The notes under the pieces were generated by a model. That model made no database searches. It was given only the letters and a program-made list of their open reading frames with translations, and had not been told where the DNA came from. Below, piece after piece: positions 51,540 to 60,654 of a DNA stretch of 64,000 nucleotides. The position numbers and the translations under genes were made by a program. This stretch comes from Erysipelotrichaceae bacterium (lineage in GTDB: Bacteria; Bacillota_I; Bacilli_A; Erysipelotrichales; Erysipelotrichaceae): positions 1 to 64,000 of the forward strand of contig JAFWII010000020.1 of the NCBI GenBank assembly GCA_017533785.1, written 5' to 3'. The stretch's first letter is position 1, and each line of letters begins with the position of its first letter.

Positions 51540-52178
51540 ATGGCCCAGTTTTTAAAAGAAGAATCCCGCGAGCGCATCGTCGATTCCGCGCGCAACGAAT
51601 TCCTGCAGCATGGCTACCGGAACTCCTCCATGCGGCGCATCGCGCTCCGCAGCAATATGACCGTCGGTAATCTTTACCGCTATTTCAAAAACAAGGAAGA
51701 ACTGATCCTCGCAGCCGTTTTCCCGGCCTACAGGGAGCTCAGCGAACTGATCCGCAGTCTGACCGGCGGAAGGATCAGTCTGGAAAGCCGGGAATTCCCG
51801 CAAGGCGGACTGAGCGTCGAGGAGATCAAGCAGATGATCTCCGGTCTCTGCACCGGTTTTATCGGCATCTACCAGCGTCACCAGACAGCGATGCGCATCC
51901 TGATGATGCGTTCCGACGTCAATGACCGCATCACCGACTGGTTCAGTGAACTGATCCGCAGCGTGATCGTCCGCAACTACGCGCTGCCGGAGGAAGATAC
52001 AAATGTCCGTCTTCTGGCGGAAGGCTATGCCGCCGCGATCTTCAGCGGCGTGAAAGAGATTATGAACCGGGCGCCTGCAGACAGTCCGGAACTGCCGAAA
52101 CTGGCGGAGGTCTTCCTGAATTCCTTCGTCGGTCTGCTCGACAATGACCTGCAGCATTTTCTGGGAGGGAGCGTATGA
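51540..52178 (+). CDS. TetR/AcrR-family regulator (exporter operon)
   Basis: A 212-residue repressor with an N-terminal helix-turn-helix (SMRRIALRSNMTVGNLYRYF, about 31-50) and a ligand-binding C-terminal domain without a clear family. The ATG at 51540 stands 6 bp after GGAGGT and is preferred to ATG 51522, which lies within the repeat arm. It probably represses its own promoter through the inverted repeat at 51506-51534. Its stop overlaps the ATPase start by 4 bp. Confidence 0.9.
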   Translation: MAQFLKEESRERIVDSARNEFLQHGYRNSSMRRIALRSNMTVGNLYRYFKNKEELILAAVFPAYRELSELIRSLTGGRISLESREFPQGGLSVEEIKQMISGLCTGFIGIYQRHQTAMRILMMRSDVNDRITDWFSELIRSVIVRNYALPEEDTNVRLLAEGYAAAIFSGVKEIMNRAPADSPELPKLAEVFLNSFVGLLDNDLQHFLGGSV

Positions 52179-52876
52179 GTTTTATCGAATTCCGCAATGT
52201 TTCCAAGATCTACCAGATGGGCGAGGTGGAGATCAAAGCCCTGGATGATATTTCCTTTTCGATCGAGAAAGGCGAGTTCGTCGTCGTTTTAGGCAACAGC
52301 GGCGCCGGCAAGACCACGATCCTGAACATCCTGGGAGGGATGGACACCGCCACCAAGGGAAACGTCATCGTCGACGGCAACGATATCTCCAATGCCAACG
52401 ACCGCGAGCTCTGCGATTACCGCCGCTATGACATCGGCTTCGTTTTCCAGTTCTACAATCTGGTGCAGAACCTGACTGCCCGGGAGAACGTTGAACTGGC
52501 GCTGCAGATCTCCAAGGATCCGCTCGACGCCCATTTCGTCATGAAACTCGTCGGTCTCGAAGACCGTATGAACAACTTCCCGTCCCAGCTCTCCGGCGGC
52601 GAACAGCAGCGTGTGGCGATCGCCCGCGCCGTCGCCAAGAATCCCAAACTTCTGCTGTGCGACGAGCCGACCGGCGCGCTGGACTACAAGACCGGCAAAC
52701 AGGTCCTCAAAGTCCTCCAGGACATGTGCACCCAGTAGAAGATGACTGTCGTCATGATCACCCATAACAGCGCTCTGGCGGATATGGGGCAGAAGATCAT
52801 CCGGGTCAAGAGCGGTCAGATCGAATCCGTCAAGCTCAACGAGCACCCGAAGAATATCGAGGATATTGAATACTGA
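52175..52876 (+). pseudogene. ABC exporter ATPase (LolD/MacB-like) interrupted by an amber codon
   Basis: The first 187 codons give a normal ABC ATPase: Walker A at 40-48 (GNSGAGKTT), [14 protein letters not shown] and [16 protein letters not shown] at 52736-52738 then stops the frame. Directly after it the same frame continues with MTVVMITHNSALADMG, which holds the H-loop histidine, and runs to TGA at 52874-52876, one base overlapping the permease ATG. Read through, the protein would be 233 residues, the normal length. As it stands the short product lacks the H-loop. Options are a nonsense mutation, readthrough or a sequencing error. Confidence 0.8.
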
Positions 52877-55800
52877 TGTTCCATAAGGATACCCTGCGTC
52901 TCATCAAAAGCACATTCAACCGTTTCCTGTCACTGCTGCTGATCGTTCTGATCGGTGTCGCTTTCATGATGGGTCTTTTGAGTACGCGCAGGATCATGGA
53001 ATACAATGTGGACCGCTATGCCGACGAAGAGACGCTGCAGGACATCCAGCTGTTTTCCTCTTATGGTTTTGATGACAAGGATGTCCGGGCTCTGCAGAAG
53101 CTCGATTATGTCGAAAGCGTATTCCCCAGCCGTCTCGTTGACTGCTACAGCGAGAGCAAATACGGCATCACCGTCGCCAGAGCCGAGGAGATCGACCGCA
53201 CGGTCAACCTCTTCGAGCTGAGCGAGGGGCGCATGCCGGAGAACGCAAAAGAGATCCTGATCCTCGACAACGGATCGATGAGCACCTCCTATGCGATCGG
53301 CGAAAAACTGCGTCTTTATCTTGAAGACGAGGATATCGGCGAAAAACTGAAGAATACCGAATTCACGATCGTCGGCAAGGTCCGCACGCCTGCCTACATG
53401 GCCAAAACGCTGGGCACAGGCACGATGAAGAACCTCGACCTTTCGATCGTGATCTATCTCCCGAACGAGAATTTCATTTCCGAATACTATACGACTGTCT
53501 ATCTGACTTTTGCCGGCGCGAAAGGCTATGAATCCTTTGAACAGGAATACAGGGACTTTATCGATGAGCAGAAAGCAGAGCTCGAAGTCTTCACCAAGGA
53601 CCAGCAGGAAGTGCTGAAGACTTCCATCCTGAAGGAATACGAGGATAAGATCGCCGACGGCGAAAAGGAACTCGCAGAGAAAAAGGAGGAAGCGGAAGCC
53701 GAACTGGCCAAAGCCAAGGAAGACCTCGACAACGCAAATGTCCAGATCATTGCCGGCGAGACCCAGCTGACTACGATGCAGTCCGCCGTCCAGCAGGCGC
53801 AGGAACAGCAGAAGGAACTCAGCAAACGCTATTCGGAGAACGGCCAGCCGGTCTATCAGCGCATCGCCGAGATCGAAAGCAGGGACAGTGCTCACCGCAG
53901 CTTCGATACGATCTATACCGAGCTGCTGGCGGACTATGGTTCCTACCGGACACTTACAACGATGAGCAGCCCGGATTCCCAGGCGGCTTTTGACCAGCGG
54001 ATCAGTGAACTGCAGACAGAGATCAGTGATCTGAACGGTCAGATCGCAGCCCTGGAAAGCGAAAAGAGTGAACTGCAGGCAAAGATCGACGATCCGGAGA
54101 CGGGCGACGCGGAGCGCGCCGCGGCCGAGAGCCGGATCCTGGCGATCGACCCCGAGATCGACGCTCTGCGTTCCCGTGTGAACGTTGACCAGCAGGTCCT
54201 CGATTCCCTGAATGATGCGCGCACTCTCAGCGCGAGCGAAGCTAAGGCGGCGAAGGAAGCGCTGGATAAGAAATACAGCGGTTCGATCGAAAAGACCTAC
54301 AGCGAGTATTCCAGGCTGCAGCGCGACAAGCTGATCTACGACGCCCTGAAGCAGGAGATGGAACTGGCCGATGAAGCGGTCACCCGTCTGAATCAGGAGA
54401 TCGCCTCCGCCCAGTGGACCCTGCAGGATGCCCGCCGGCAGTATGAGGACGGGAAAAAGAAATACGAGGAAGGTCTGCTCGAATACCAGGAGGAAGTTGA
54501 GAAAGCCGAAGCGGAGATCCGCAAGGCGAAACAGGACCTGGAGGAACTGCCGGCAGCGGAATGGATGCTGCTGGACCGCGACAGCCATTATTCGACCCTG
54601 ATGTTTTCAGCCAATGCAAAGCAGATGGGCGCGATCGGCATCGCGCTGCCGTTCCTGTTCTATCTTGTCGCGGCGCTTGTCTGCATGACCACGATGACCC
54701 GTCTCGTGGATGAGCAGCGCGGCCAGATCGGTATCTTCCGCGCTCTCGGTTTCTCAAAGGGCAAGATCATCATGAAGTACGTTCTCTATGCCCTGCTGGC
54801 GACCCTGATCGGCAGCGTGCTCGGGATCGGTCTTGGCATGGCGCTTTTCCCGACTGTCATCTATGAGACCTGGCGGCTGATGTATATGCTGCCGCCGCGG
54901 GAGATGCTGTTCCCGGTGCAGAACATCGCGATCTGTTTCGTTCTCTTTGCGGGACTGATGTCTTTTGTCACCTATCTCGTCGTCAACGGCACCCTGAAGG
55001 AGATGCCGAGCCAGCTGATGCGCCCGAAGGCGCCGAAGAGCTCCAAGAAAGTGTTCCTGGAGTATATTCCCTTCCTCTGGCGCAGACTGTCCTTCACTTC
55101 CAAGATCACAGCCCGGAACCTGATCCGCTACAAGGCGCGCTTTATCATGACCGTCGTCGGTATCGCCGGCTGTACGGCGCTGCTCGTTGTCGGCTGGGGC
55201 ATCAAGGACTCGATCGCCGATGTCGTCGATCTGCAGTTCGGCAGCATCTTCAATTACGATTACGTTGTCAACCTGGAGGATGACCGCAACCTGACCCGGA
55301 TCGTCGATGAACTGAAGAAGGATCTGGACAACGAATATGTCGTTCCGTATGCCGCGTATTCCTCCAAGGTCTACCTGCCGGGCGAGGAAAAGACGATCAA
55401 CGTCGAAGTGCTGGACGCCCGGGAAGCCCAGGATGTGCTGAATCTGCGTCTGGCAGCCGATCATAAGACCCCGCTGAAAATGAAGAACAGCGGTGTGATC
55501 ATCTCCCAGAAATTCGCCCAGAATCAAGGTCTGGAAGCAGGGGATAAGATCACGATCGAAAGCGCCAACGGCATCAAGCGGGAAGTCCGCATCACCGAAG
55601 TCTGCGAGATGTACTTCCAGCATTATCTTTATATTTCCGAAGAATATTACGCGACTCTGTTCGATGAGCCGCTGCACTATACTAATATCGCGGTCAAGAA
55701 CGCGACCGGCGGGAACTTCGACTCTGTCAAGAAGATCGAAGGATTCGAAAGCGTCGTTGACTTCTCGAATATGGTCACCCAGTTCACGACGATGATCGAA

Positions 55801-56205
55801 GCGCTCGACATCATCATCCTGGTCATTATCCTGACCGCCGGATCGCTGGCCTTCGTCGTGCTGATGAACCTGACCCAGGTCAATATCTCAGAGCGTATCC
55901 GCGAGATCGCGACACTGAAAGTCCTCGGTTTCCGCGACTACGAGGTCAATTCCTATATCTTCAAGGAGATCTTCCTGCTGACGCTGATCGGCGCGGCCTT
56001 CGGTCTGCCGCTGGGCGTCGTTGAGCATCATTTCATCATGGGCGTCATCAACATGGAAATGATCATGTTCGGAAGCAACATCAAGTTCCTGAGCTTCCTG
56101 TATGCGTTCCTGGTGACCATCGTCTTCACGGTCATCGTCCTCTTCTTCACCCGCAAGCCGCTGAAGAAGATCGATATGATCGAGTCACTGAAATCGGTCG
56201 AATAA
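52876..56205 (+). CDS. FtsX-family ABC permease with long coiled coil
   Basis: A 1109-residue exporter-type permease of the MacB/FtsX superfamily. A first helix (17-36) is followed by an outer domain, then a coiled coil at about 230-560 rich in Glu, Lys, Gln and Ala. Three helices follow (about 585-605, 628-651, 676-701), then a basic linker and a second unit with helices at about 751-775, 975-998, 1028-1051 and 1071-1091. It fits the large firmicute permeases that work with a LolD-like ATPase, here the interrupted gene just upstream. The substrate is unknown. Confidence 0.88.
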   Translation: MFHKDTLRLIKSTFNRFLSLLLIVLIGVAFMMGLLSTRRIMEYNVDRYADEETLQDIQLFSSYGFDDKDVRALQKLDYVESVFPSRLVDCYSESKYGITVARAEEIDRTVNLFELSEGRMPENAKEILILDNGSMSTSYAIGEKLRLYLEDEDIGEKLKNTEFTIVGKVRTPAYMAKTLGTGTMKNLDLSIVIYLPNENFISEYYTTVYLTFAGAKGYESFEQEYRDFIDEQKAELEVFTKDQQEVLKTSILKEYEDKIADGEKELAEKKEEAEAELAKAKEDLDNANVQIIAGETQLTTMQSAVQQAQEQQKELSKRYSENGQPVYQRIAEIESRDSAHRSFDTIYTELLADYGSYRTLTTMSSPDSQAAFDQRISELQTEISDLNGQIAALESEKSELQAKIDDPETGDAERAAAESRILAIDPEIDALRSRVNVDQQVLDSLNDARTLSASEAKAAKEALDKKYSGSIEKTYSEYSRLQRDKLIYDALKQEMELADEAVTRLNQEIASAQWTLQDARRQYEDGKKKYEEGLLEYQEEVEKAEAEIRKAKQDLEELPAAEWMLLDRDSHYSTLMFSANAKQMGAIGIALPFLFYLVAALVCMTTMTRLVDEQRGQIGIFRALGFSKGKIIMKYVLYALLATLIGSVLGIGLGMALFPTVIYETWRLMYMLPPREMLFPVQNIAICFVLFAGLMSFVTYLVVNGTLKEMPSQLMRPKAPKSSKKVFLEYIPFLWRRLSFTSKITARNLIRYKARFIMTVVGIAGCTALLVVGWGIKDSIADVVDLQFGSIFNYDYVVNLEDDRNLTRIVDELKKDLDNEYVVPYAAYSSKVYLPGEEKTINVEVLDAREAQDVLNLRLAADHKTPLKMKNSGVIISQKFAQNQGLEAGDKITIESANGIKREVRITEVCEMYFQHYLYISEEYYATLFDEPLHYTNIAVKNATGGNFDSVKKIEGFESVVDFSNMVTQFTTMIEALDIIILVIILTAGSLAFVVLMNLTQVNISERIREIATLKVLGFRDYEVNSYIFKEIFLLTLIGAAFGLPLGVVEHHFIMGVINMEMIMFGSNIKFLSFLYAFLVTIVFTVIVLFFTRKPLKKIDMIESLKSVE

Positions 56206-56242
56206 GAGTTTTGCGGTATAATACCAGCGGAGGACTAAGAAT

Positions 56243-57457
56243 ATGAATGTTACCGAAAGACTGACGCGCTACGCGAAAGTCGACACCCAGTCGGATGAGT
56301 TCAGCACTGCGACGCCGAGCACGCAGAAGCAGTTCGTGCTGGCGGAGATGCTGAAGGAAGAACTCACCGGACTCGGTCTCGTCAATGTTGAACTGACGGA
56401 CAGCTGCATCGTTTACGGCACGCTGGAAGCGAATACGGAAGGACAGCCCTGCATCGGCTTTCTTGCCCATATGGACACTTCCCCGGCTGCTTCGGGTGAA
56501 AACATCAAACCGCGGGTCATTGAGAATTATGATGGCGGCAATATCGTGCTGAACGAAGAGCTTGGGATCGTCATGACCCCGGAGCAGTTCCCGCAGCTTT
56601 TAAAGGATAAGGGTTGTGACCTGCTGGTCACCGACGGCACCACACTGCTCGGCGGCGACGACAAAGCCGGCATCACCGCGATCATGGGCATGCTGGAATA
56701 CTGTCAGGAACATCCGGAATTCAAACACGGCCGGATCGCCGTTGCCTTTACCCCGGACGAAGAGGTCGGCAGAGGCGTCGAGAACTTCTCGATCGAACGC
56801 TTCGGCGCCGATTTTGCCTACACGGTCGACGGTTTCAATGCCGATGAGCTCTGTTACGACTGCTTCTTTGCGAACAGCGCCGAAGTGAAAGTCCACGGGC
56901 TTTCGATCCATCCCGGCAGCGCAAAGGGAAAGATGAAGAATTCGCTTCTGATCGCGATGGAATTCCAGAGCCTGCTGCCGACATTCGACAATCCGATGTA
57001 CACCGAAGACAGGGAAGGATTCAACCATCTCTGCGATATGCAGGGCGACTGCGAGGATACGGTGATGCACTACATCATCCGCAACCACGATCTCGCGAAG
57101 CTCAACAAGCAGGTCGGAGACTTCAAGGCGGCAGCCGCTTTCCTGAACTATAAATACGGAAAAGACACGATCACGCTCGATATCCGCGAGACTTACCGCA
57201 ATATGCGCGAAAGGATCGAACAGTGTCCGGAAGTGCTGGAGAAAGCATCCGCTGCGATCCGCTCGCTCGGTTATGAACCGGTCTCCTACGCCGTAAGAGG
57301 CGGTACCGACGGAGCCGGCCTGACCGCGATGGGTCTGCCGACACCGAACCTCGGTACCGGCGACCGCAACTGCCACGGCAAATTCGAATACGTCAACCTG
57401 AACGAGCTTGAAAAAGTCGTTGAGGTCCTCAAGGAGATCGTCCGCGTTCCGGAATAA
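56243..57457 (+). CDS. pepT: Peptidase T (tripeptide aminopeptidase)
   Basis: A 404-residue zinc aminopeptidase of family M20B that trims tripeptides in the cytosol. Metal and catalytic residues are visible in AHMDTSP (about 75-81), LLGGDDKAG (about 135-143) and TPDEEVGRG (about 172-180), and a C-terminal RGGTDGAG and CHGKFEYV holds the last His. Length fits PepT (about 408). A TATAAT lies at about 56218-56223 and a GCGGAGG site stands before the ATG, so it is a unit of its own. Confidence 0.94.
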   Translation: MNVTERLTRYAKVDTQSDEFSTATPSTQKQFVLAEMLKEELTGLGLVNVELTDSCIVYGTLEANTEGQPCIGFLAHMDTSPAASGENIKPRVIENYDGGNIVLNEELGIVMTPEQFPQLLKDKGCDLLVTDGTTLLGGDDKAGITAIMGMLEYCQEHPEFKHGRIAVAFTPDEEVGRGVENFSIERFGADFAYTVDGFNADELCYDCFFANSAEVKVHGLSIHPGSAKGKMKNSLLIAMEFQSLLPTFDNPMYTEDREGFNHLCDMQGDCEDTVMHYIIRNHDLAKLNKQVGDFKAAAAFLNYKYGKDTITLDIRETYRNMRERIEQCPEVLEKASAAIRSLGYEPVSYAVRGGTDGAGLTAMGLPTPNLGTGDRNCHGKFEYVNLNELEKVVEVLKEIVRVPE

Positions 57458-57527
57458 AGCGGAACAGATCAGACCGTTCGTCTCAGAACAGACAGGGACT
57501 GTCACAGGACTGCCCTTTTCTTTTAAG

Positions 57528-57544
57528 TCTGTATCTGATACAGA
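57528..57544. promoter_or_regulatory. 17-bp palindrome upstream of the second TetR gene
   Basis: TCTGTATC-T-GATACAGA is an exact 8+1+8 palindrome in the 176-bp gap between pepT and the TetR gene. Size and place fit a TetR-family operator. Confidence 0.6.
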
Positions 57545-57633
57545 AAGCCTGTTTATGTCACTGCAGCGTTGCGCGGAAACTGCCGGAGGCGGATCGGAAT
57601 GGTAAGATGAAGCTGGAAAGGGGATACAGGACC

Positions 57634-58173
57634 ATGAGCAAATGGACAAGGAAACGGATCGACGAAGCGTTCACCGCACTGGTCGCAGAACACGGTTATG
57701 AGAACGTGACTGTTGCGATGATCATGGAGAGAGCGGACGTCAGCAAGACGACCTTTTACCGTTACTTCCGCAACAAGTCCGATGTCATGGACGGGCACTA
57801 CCGGCGGCTCTACGATGCTGCCTTCGAGGATGAGAACTGCCGGACCCTGGAGGATCTTTTTACCGGTCTCTTCCGGATCACCCGCGAACATCCGGAGGAA
57901 CTCTCCATGTTCGACACGGTCGGCTACGATTCTTACCGGGATTTCATCTACAACTACACCTACCAGCGGGGAAAGCAGATCATGGAAAAGGGATGGGGCC
58001 GTCCTCTGACCGAAAAGGAAGACTTCAATATCGCCTTCTTCTGCGGCGGGGGAGCGAGGATCCTGGAGGAATGGGTCTGTGGACGCTACCGCAGCATGAC
58101 CCCGGAAGAAGCCGGCAGGGCGGTGGCCAAGATCATCGACCAGCGCTACCGGGTGCCGATCTATAAAAAGTAA
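57634..58173 (+). CDS. TetR-family regulator (second)
   Basis: A 179-residue regulator with a clear TetR helix-turn-helix (NVTVAMIMERADVSKTTFYRYF, split here as residues about 26-47) and a C-terminal domain of the TetR_C type common in firmicutes (YTYQRGKQIMEKG, then FCGGGARILEEWV). I choose ATG 57634, with GGAAAGGGG upstream; ATG 57607 is possible. It likely binds the palindrome at 57528-57544. The regulated gene may be itself or the dehydrogenase that follows behind a terminator. Confidence 0.87.
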   Translation: MSKWTRKRIDEAFTALVAEHGYENVTVAMIMERADVSKTTFYRYFRNKSDVMDGHYRRLYDAAFEDENCRTLEDLFTGLFRITREHPEELSMFDTVGYDSYRDFIYNYTYQRGKQIMEKGWGRPLTEKEDFNIAFFCGGGARILEEWVCGRYRSMTPEEAGRAVAKIIDQRYRVPIYKK

Positions 58174-58205
58174 AAAGGAACGAATTCTGAGATCCGTTCC
58201 TTTTT
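58172..58205 (+). terminator. Terminator of the TetR gene
   Basis: AAAAAGGAACG pairs with CGTTCCTTTTT, closing a 12-nt loop and ending in T's. Confidence 0.9.
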
Positions 58206-58284
58206 ATTACGGTTCTCCTTCTTCGTTCCGGAAAGAAAAATGCCTTCATGTTACGTTGAAGTCAAAGAAAAGGAGACTTGAACG

Positions 58285-59349
58285 ATGAAACCACTGAAAA
58301 ACGAATACAAAGTCATCATCTGGGGACTGGGAAGCGTCGGCAGAAGCGCTCTGCAGATCATCAATGCCAGAAAATCCCTGAAACTCGTCGCAGTCTACGA
58401 TATCGATCCGAAAAAGATCGGCAGAGATGCCGGTGAAGTCTGCGGTTTTGAGAATGCCGGCGTCCTCGTCAGCAACGACAGGGAAGCGGTCCTGAATACC
58501 GAGGCGGATATCTGTCTTTATTACGCGTCTTCCGTATGGGATGCGGGGAAACTCCCGGCACCCGAGACCTGCCAGGCCAATGTCGACGACATCAAGGATC
58601 TGCTGAGACACGGCAAGAACGTCACCACGACCGTCAACATCTATTTTGCGGCAAAGAACCAGCCGCGCTATTTCGCGGAGATCGACGAAGCGGCAAAGGA
58701 AGGCGGCGTGACCTTCACCCAGCAGGGCATCTTCCCCGGCTTCTTCACCCCGTATCTTCCGACGGTCTTCGGCTGCCTGTCCAGAAAGATCGATAAGGTC
58801 ATCGTCTACGGCGGCCAGGACGATTCCGCCAACACCGCGCCGTGGGTCAACTTCCTTTGTTACGGCAAGACCGTCGAGGATATCCCGGCTGCCCAGTTCG
58901 CTTTCCTGAAGAGCCTGTTCTTCACTTATTACGGTCCGACTGTCATCGAGATCACGGAACGTCTCGGTCTGGAATACGACGAGTACAGATGTGATGTCAC
59001 CCAGATCATGGCCGATAAAGAGATCACGACGCCCAACGCCCACATCCTGCCGGGCACGATCGGCACCCACTTCTTTGTCATGGCGACCTATCTCAACGGC
59101 AAGGAAGTCGTCGGCTTCCATTTCAACCACAAGGGTTCCAACGAGATCCTGGATGACTACAAAGTCGACAAGGCGATCGAGATCTTCGGCGAGCCGCATG
59201 TCCGCGTCGATATCGAAGGCATCATCGATCACTTCGATCCCTTCCTGACCTCCGCTGCTCCGAACGTCAACCTGATCCCGACGATCGTCGCTGCGGAACC
59301 GGGCTATCATGATGCTCTGGATCTCCCGCTGATCCGTCTTCCGAAATAA
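58285..59349 (+). CDS. DapB-like NAD(P)H dehydrogenase, 2,4-diaminopentanoate dehydrogenase-like
   Basis: A 354-residue oxidoreductase whose N-terminal Rossmann fold (IIWGLGSVGRSA, about 11-22) belongs to the DapB group. The overall length and the QQGIFPGFFTPYLP segment (about 146-159) resemble 2,4-diaminopentanoate dehydrogenase of ornithine fermentation. The partner genes of that pathway (ornithine racemase, OraS/OraE aminomutase, OrtAB thiolase) are not in the window, so another amino-acid-derived substrate is possible. AAAAGGAG lies before the ATG, and a strong terminator follows. Confidence 0.78.
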   Translation: MKPLKNEYKVIIWGLGSVGRSALQIINARKSLKLVAVYDIDPKKIGRDAGEVCGFENAGVLVSNDREAVLNTEADICLYYASSVWDAGKLPAPETCQANVDDIKDLLRHGKNVTTTVNIYFAAKNQPRYFAEIDEAAKEGGVTFTQQGIFPGFFTPYLPTVFGCLSRKIDKVIVYGGQDDSANTAPWVNFLCYGKTVEDIPAAQFAFLKSLFFTYYGPTVIEITERLGLEYDEYRCDVTQIMADKEITTPNAHILPGTIGTHFFVMATYLNGKEVVGFHFNHKGSNEILDDYKVDKAIEIFGEPHVRVDIEGIIDHFDPFLTSAAPNVNLIPTIVAAEPGYHDALDLPLIRLPK

Positions 59350-59385
59350 CTGGGATCCTTCGCTTTCAAAGCGGAGCCATCAGTC

Positions 59386-59418
59386 AAAGCTCCTCTCCTC
59401 CTCCGGAAGGAGCTTTTT
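59386..59418 (+). terminator. Terminator of the dehydrogenase gene
   Basis: AAAGCTCCT (59386-59394) and AGGAGCTTT (59408-59416) with a 13-nt loop and following T's. Confidence 0.85.
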
Positions 59419-59492
59419 GTTTTCAGACAGAAAAGTGCAGCCGATGCATGAATGTACAGCGTATACCGATCCGCGGTACAATGGTCTCGTAT

Positions 59493-60371
59493 ATGAACAA
59501 CAGAACAAACGACCGCAGGTCGGTCCTGATGATCGTCGCCTCGATGCTGATCTTCGGCACGATCGGGATCTTCCGCAGACATATTCCGCTCCCTTCCGCG
59601 TTTCTGGCGTTTTCGCGCGGGATCCTCGGCGGACTTTTTCTTCTGGTCTTCCGCACGGTGAAGAAGAATGCTTCCGGCAGACTTCCGCTCCGTCAGCTGG
59701 CCATGTTTTCGCTGACCGGCGCATTGATCGGCATCAACTGGATCCTGCTTTTTGAAGCTTATAACTATACGACAGTGGCCGTGGCCACGCTCTGTTACTA
59801 CATGCAGCCGACGATTGTCGTCCTGCTTTCGCCGTTCGTCTTCGGAGAAAAACTGACCTTTAAGAAGGCAGTCTGCGCCGCCGTCGCGATCCTGGGCATG
59901 GTGCTCGTATCCGGTGTGCTCGGCGGAGCCGGACAGAACAACGGTGATCTCCGCGGCGTTCTGCTCGGACTCGGTGCTGCGCTGCTTTACGCCACAGTCG
60001 TCATCCTGAACAAAAAGACCGGCGGGGCGGATCCGTACCAGAGAACGACTGTGCAACTTCTTGCGGCAGGACTCGTCATGGTGCCGTATCTGCTGCTGAC
60101 GAATGGTTTCCATGTGGATGCCTTTGATATGAAAGCGTTCGTGCTGCTGCTCGTCGTCGGGATCGTCCATACGGGGATCGCGTACCTTTTGTATTTTGCC
60201 AGCATCGAGGGACTGAAGGCACAGTCCATCGCGATGCTGAGTTATGTCGACCCGGTATCGGCGCTGCTGTTCTCGGCGCTGCTGCTGCATGAGCCGCTGG
60301 GTCTGGTCAGCGCGCTCGGCGCGGTGATGATCATCGGTTCCGCTTTCATAAGCGAGACCGGATCCGATTAA
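59493..60371 (+). CDS. EamA/DMT-family transporter
   Basis: A 292-residue membrane protein with ten predicted helices in two EamA repeats, a likely metabolite exporter. FGTIGIFRR and SFALAL-type packing residues recur, and EPLGLVSALGAVMIIGSAF near the end is the conserved last repeat segment. The start is unclear. ATG 59493 has no Shine-Dalgarno, and a TACAAT -10 box lies only about 15 bp upstream, so the mRNA may be leaderless or nearly so. ATG 59448 and 59481 are in frame but lie before or at the -10 box. Confidence 0.85.
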   Translation: MNNRTNDRRSVLMIVASMLIFGTIGIFRRHIPLPSAFLAFSRGILGGLFLLVFRTVKKNASGRLPLRQLAMFSLTGALIGINWILLFEAYNYTTVAVATLCYYMQPTIVVLLSPFVFGEKLTFKKAVCAAVAILGMVLVSGVLGGAGQNNGDLRGVLLGLGAALLYATVVILNKKTGGADPYQRTTVQLLAAGLVMVPYLLLTNGFHVDAFDMKAFVLLLVVGIVHTGIAYLLYFASIEGLKAQSIAMLSYVDPVSALLFSALLLHEPLGLVSALGAVMIIGSAFISETGSD

Positions 60372-60381
60372 GGAAAATACG

Positions 60382-60402
60382 GACGCCGAAATGGCGTCTT
60401 TT
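60382..60402 (+). terminator. Terminator of the EamA gene
   Basis: GACGCC-gaaat-GGCGTC followed by four T's. Confidence 0.8.
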
Positions 60403-60406
60403 CAAT

Positions 60407-60435
60407 TCAAAAAGCCTTCAGAGCATGAAGGCTTT
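60407..60435 (-). terminator. Terminator of the kinase-HD / small-protein operon
   Basis: On the minus strand, AAAGCCTTC pairs with GAAGGCTTT across 7 nt and is followed by five T's, ending the operon that contains the 55-residue gene. Confidence 0.85.
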
Positions 60436-60474
60436 GAAATGATTTCTGAACCGAACAATGCAGAGAGGCTGTTC

Positions 60475-60642
60475 TCAGCGGATATGATTCTTTTCCGCTT
60501 CTTCGAGGACTTCCTCGTCATCCATCCGTTCGACTCTGGCCAGATCGACGACCGCCATCGGCATGCCGGAGGTCATCGCCGTTCCGTAATAGTCACGGAG
60601 CTTCTGCCGGAGTTCCTCGATCTTTTCTTCATCCGGATACAT
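60475..60642 (-). CDS. Small protein of 55 residues
   Basis: This short gene has a clear GAGGGAGA site 8 bp before its ATG and begins 12 bp after the stop of the kinase-HD gene. The product starts MYPDEEKIEEL, is acidic and helical (RQKLRDYYGTAM, then RMDDEEVLEEAEKN), and has no hydrophobic segment. It is followed by a good terminator, so the two-gene operon is well bounded. The family is not recognised; it could be a small partner of the kinase-HD protein. Confidence 0.75.
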   Translation of the reverse strand: MYPDEEKIEELRQKLRDYYGTAMTSGMPMAVVDLARVERMDDEEVLEEAEKNHIR

Positions 60643-60654
60643 GGTCTTTCTCCC

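Noticed and set aside
52930-54588. 552-codon open frame antisense to the FtsX permease
   Set aside because: Mirror of the coiled-coil codons, Leu/Phe-rich by complement. No start signal.
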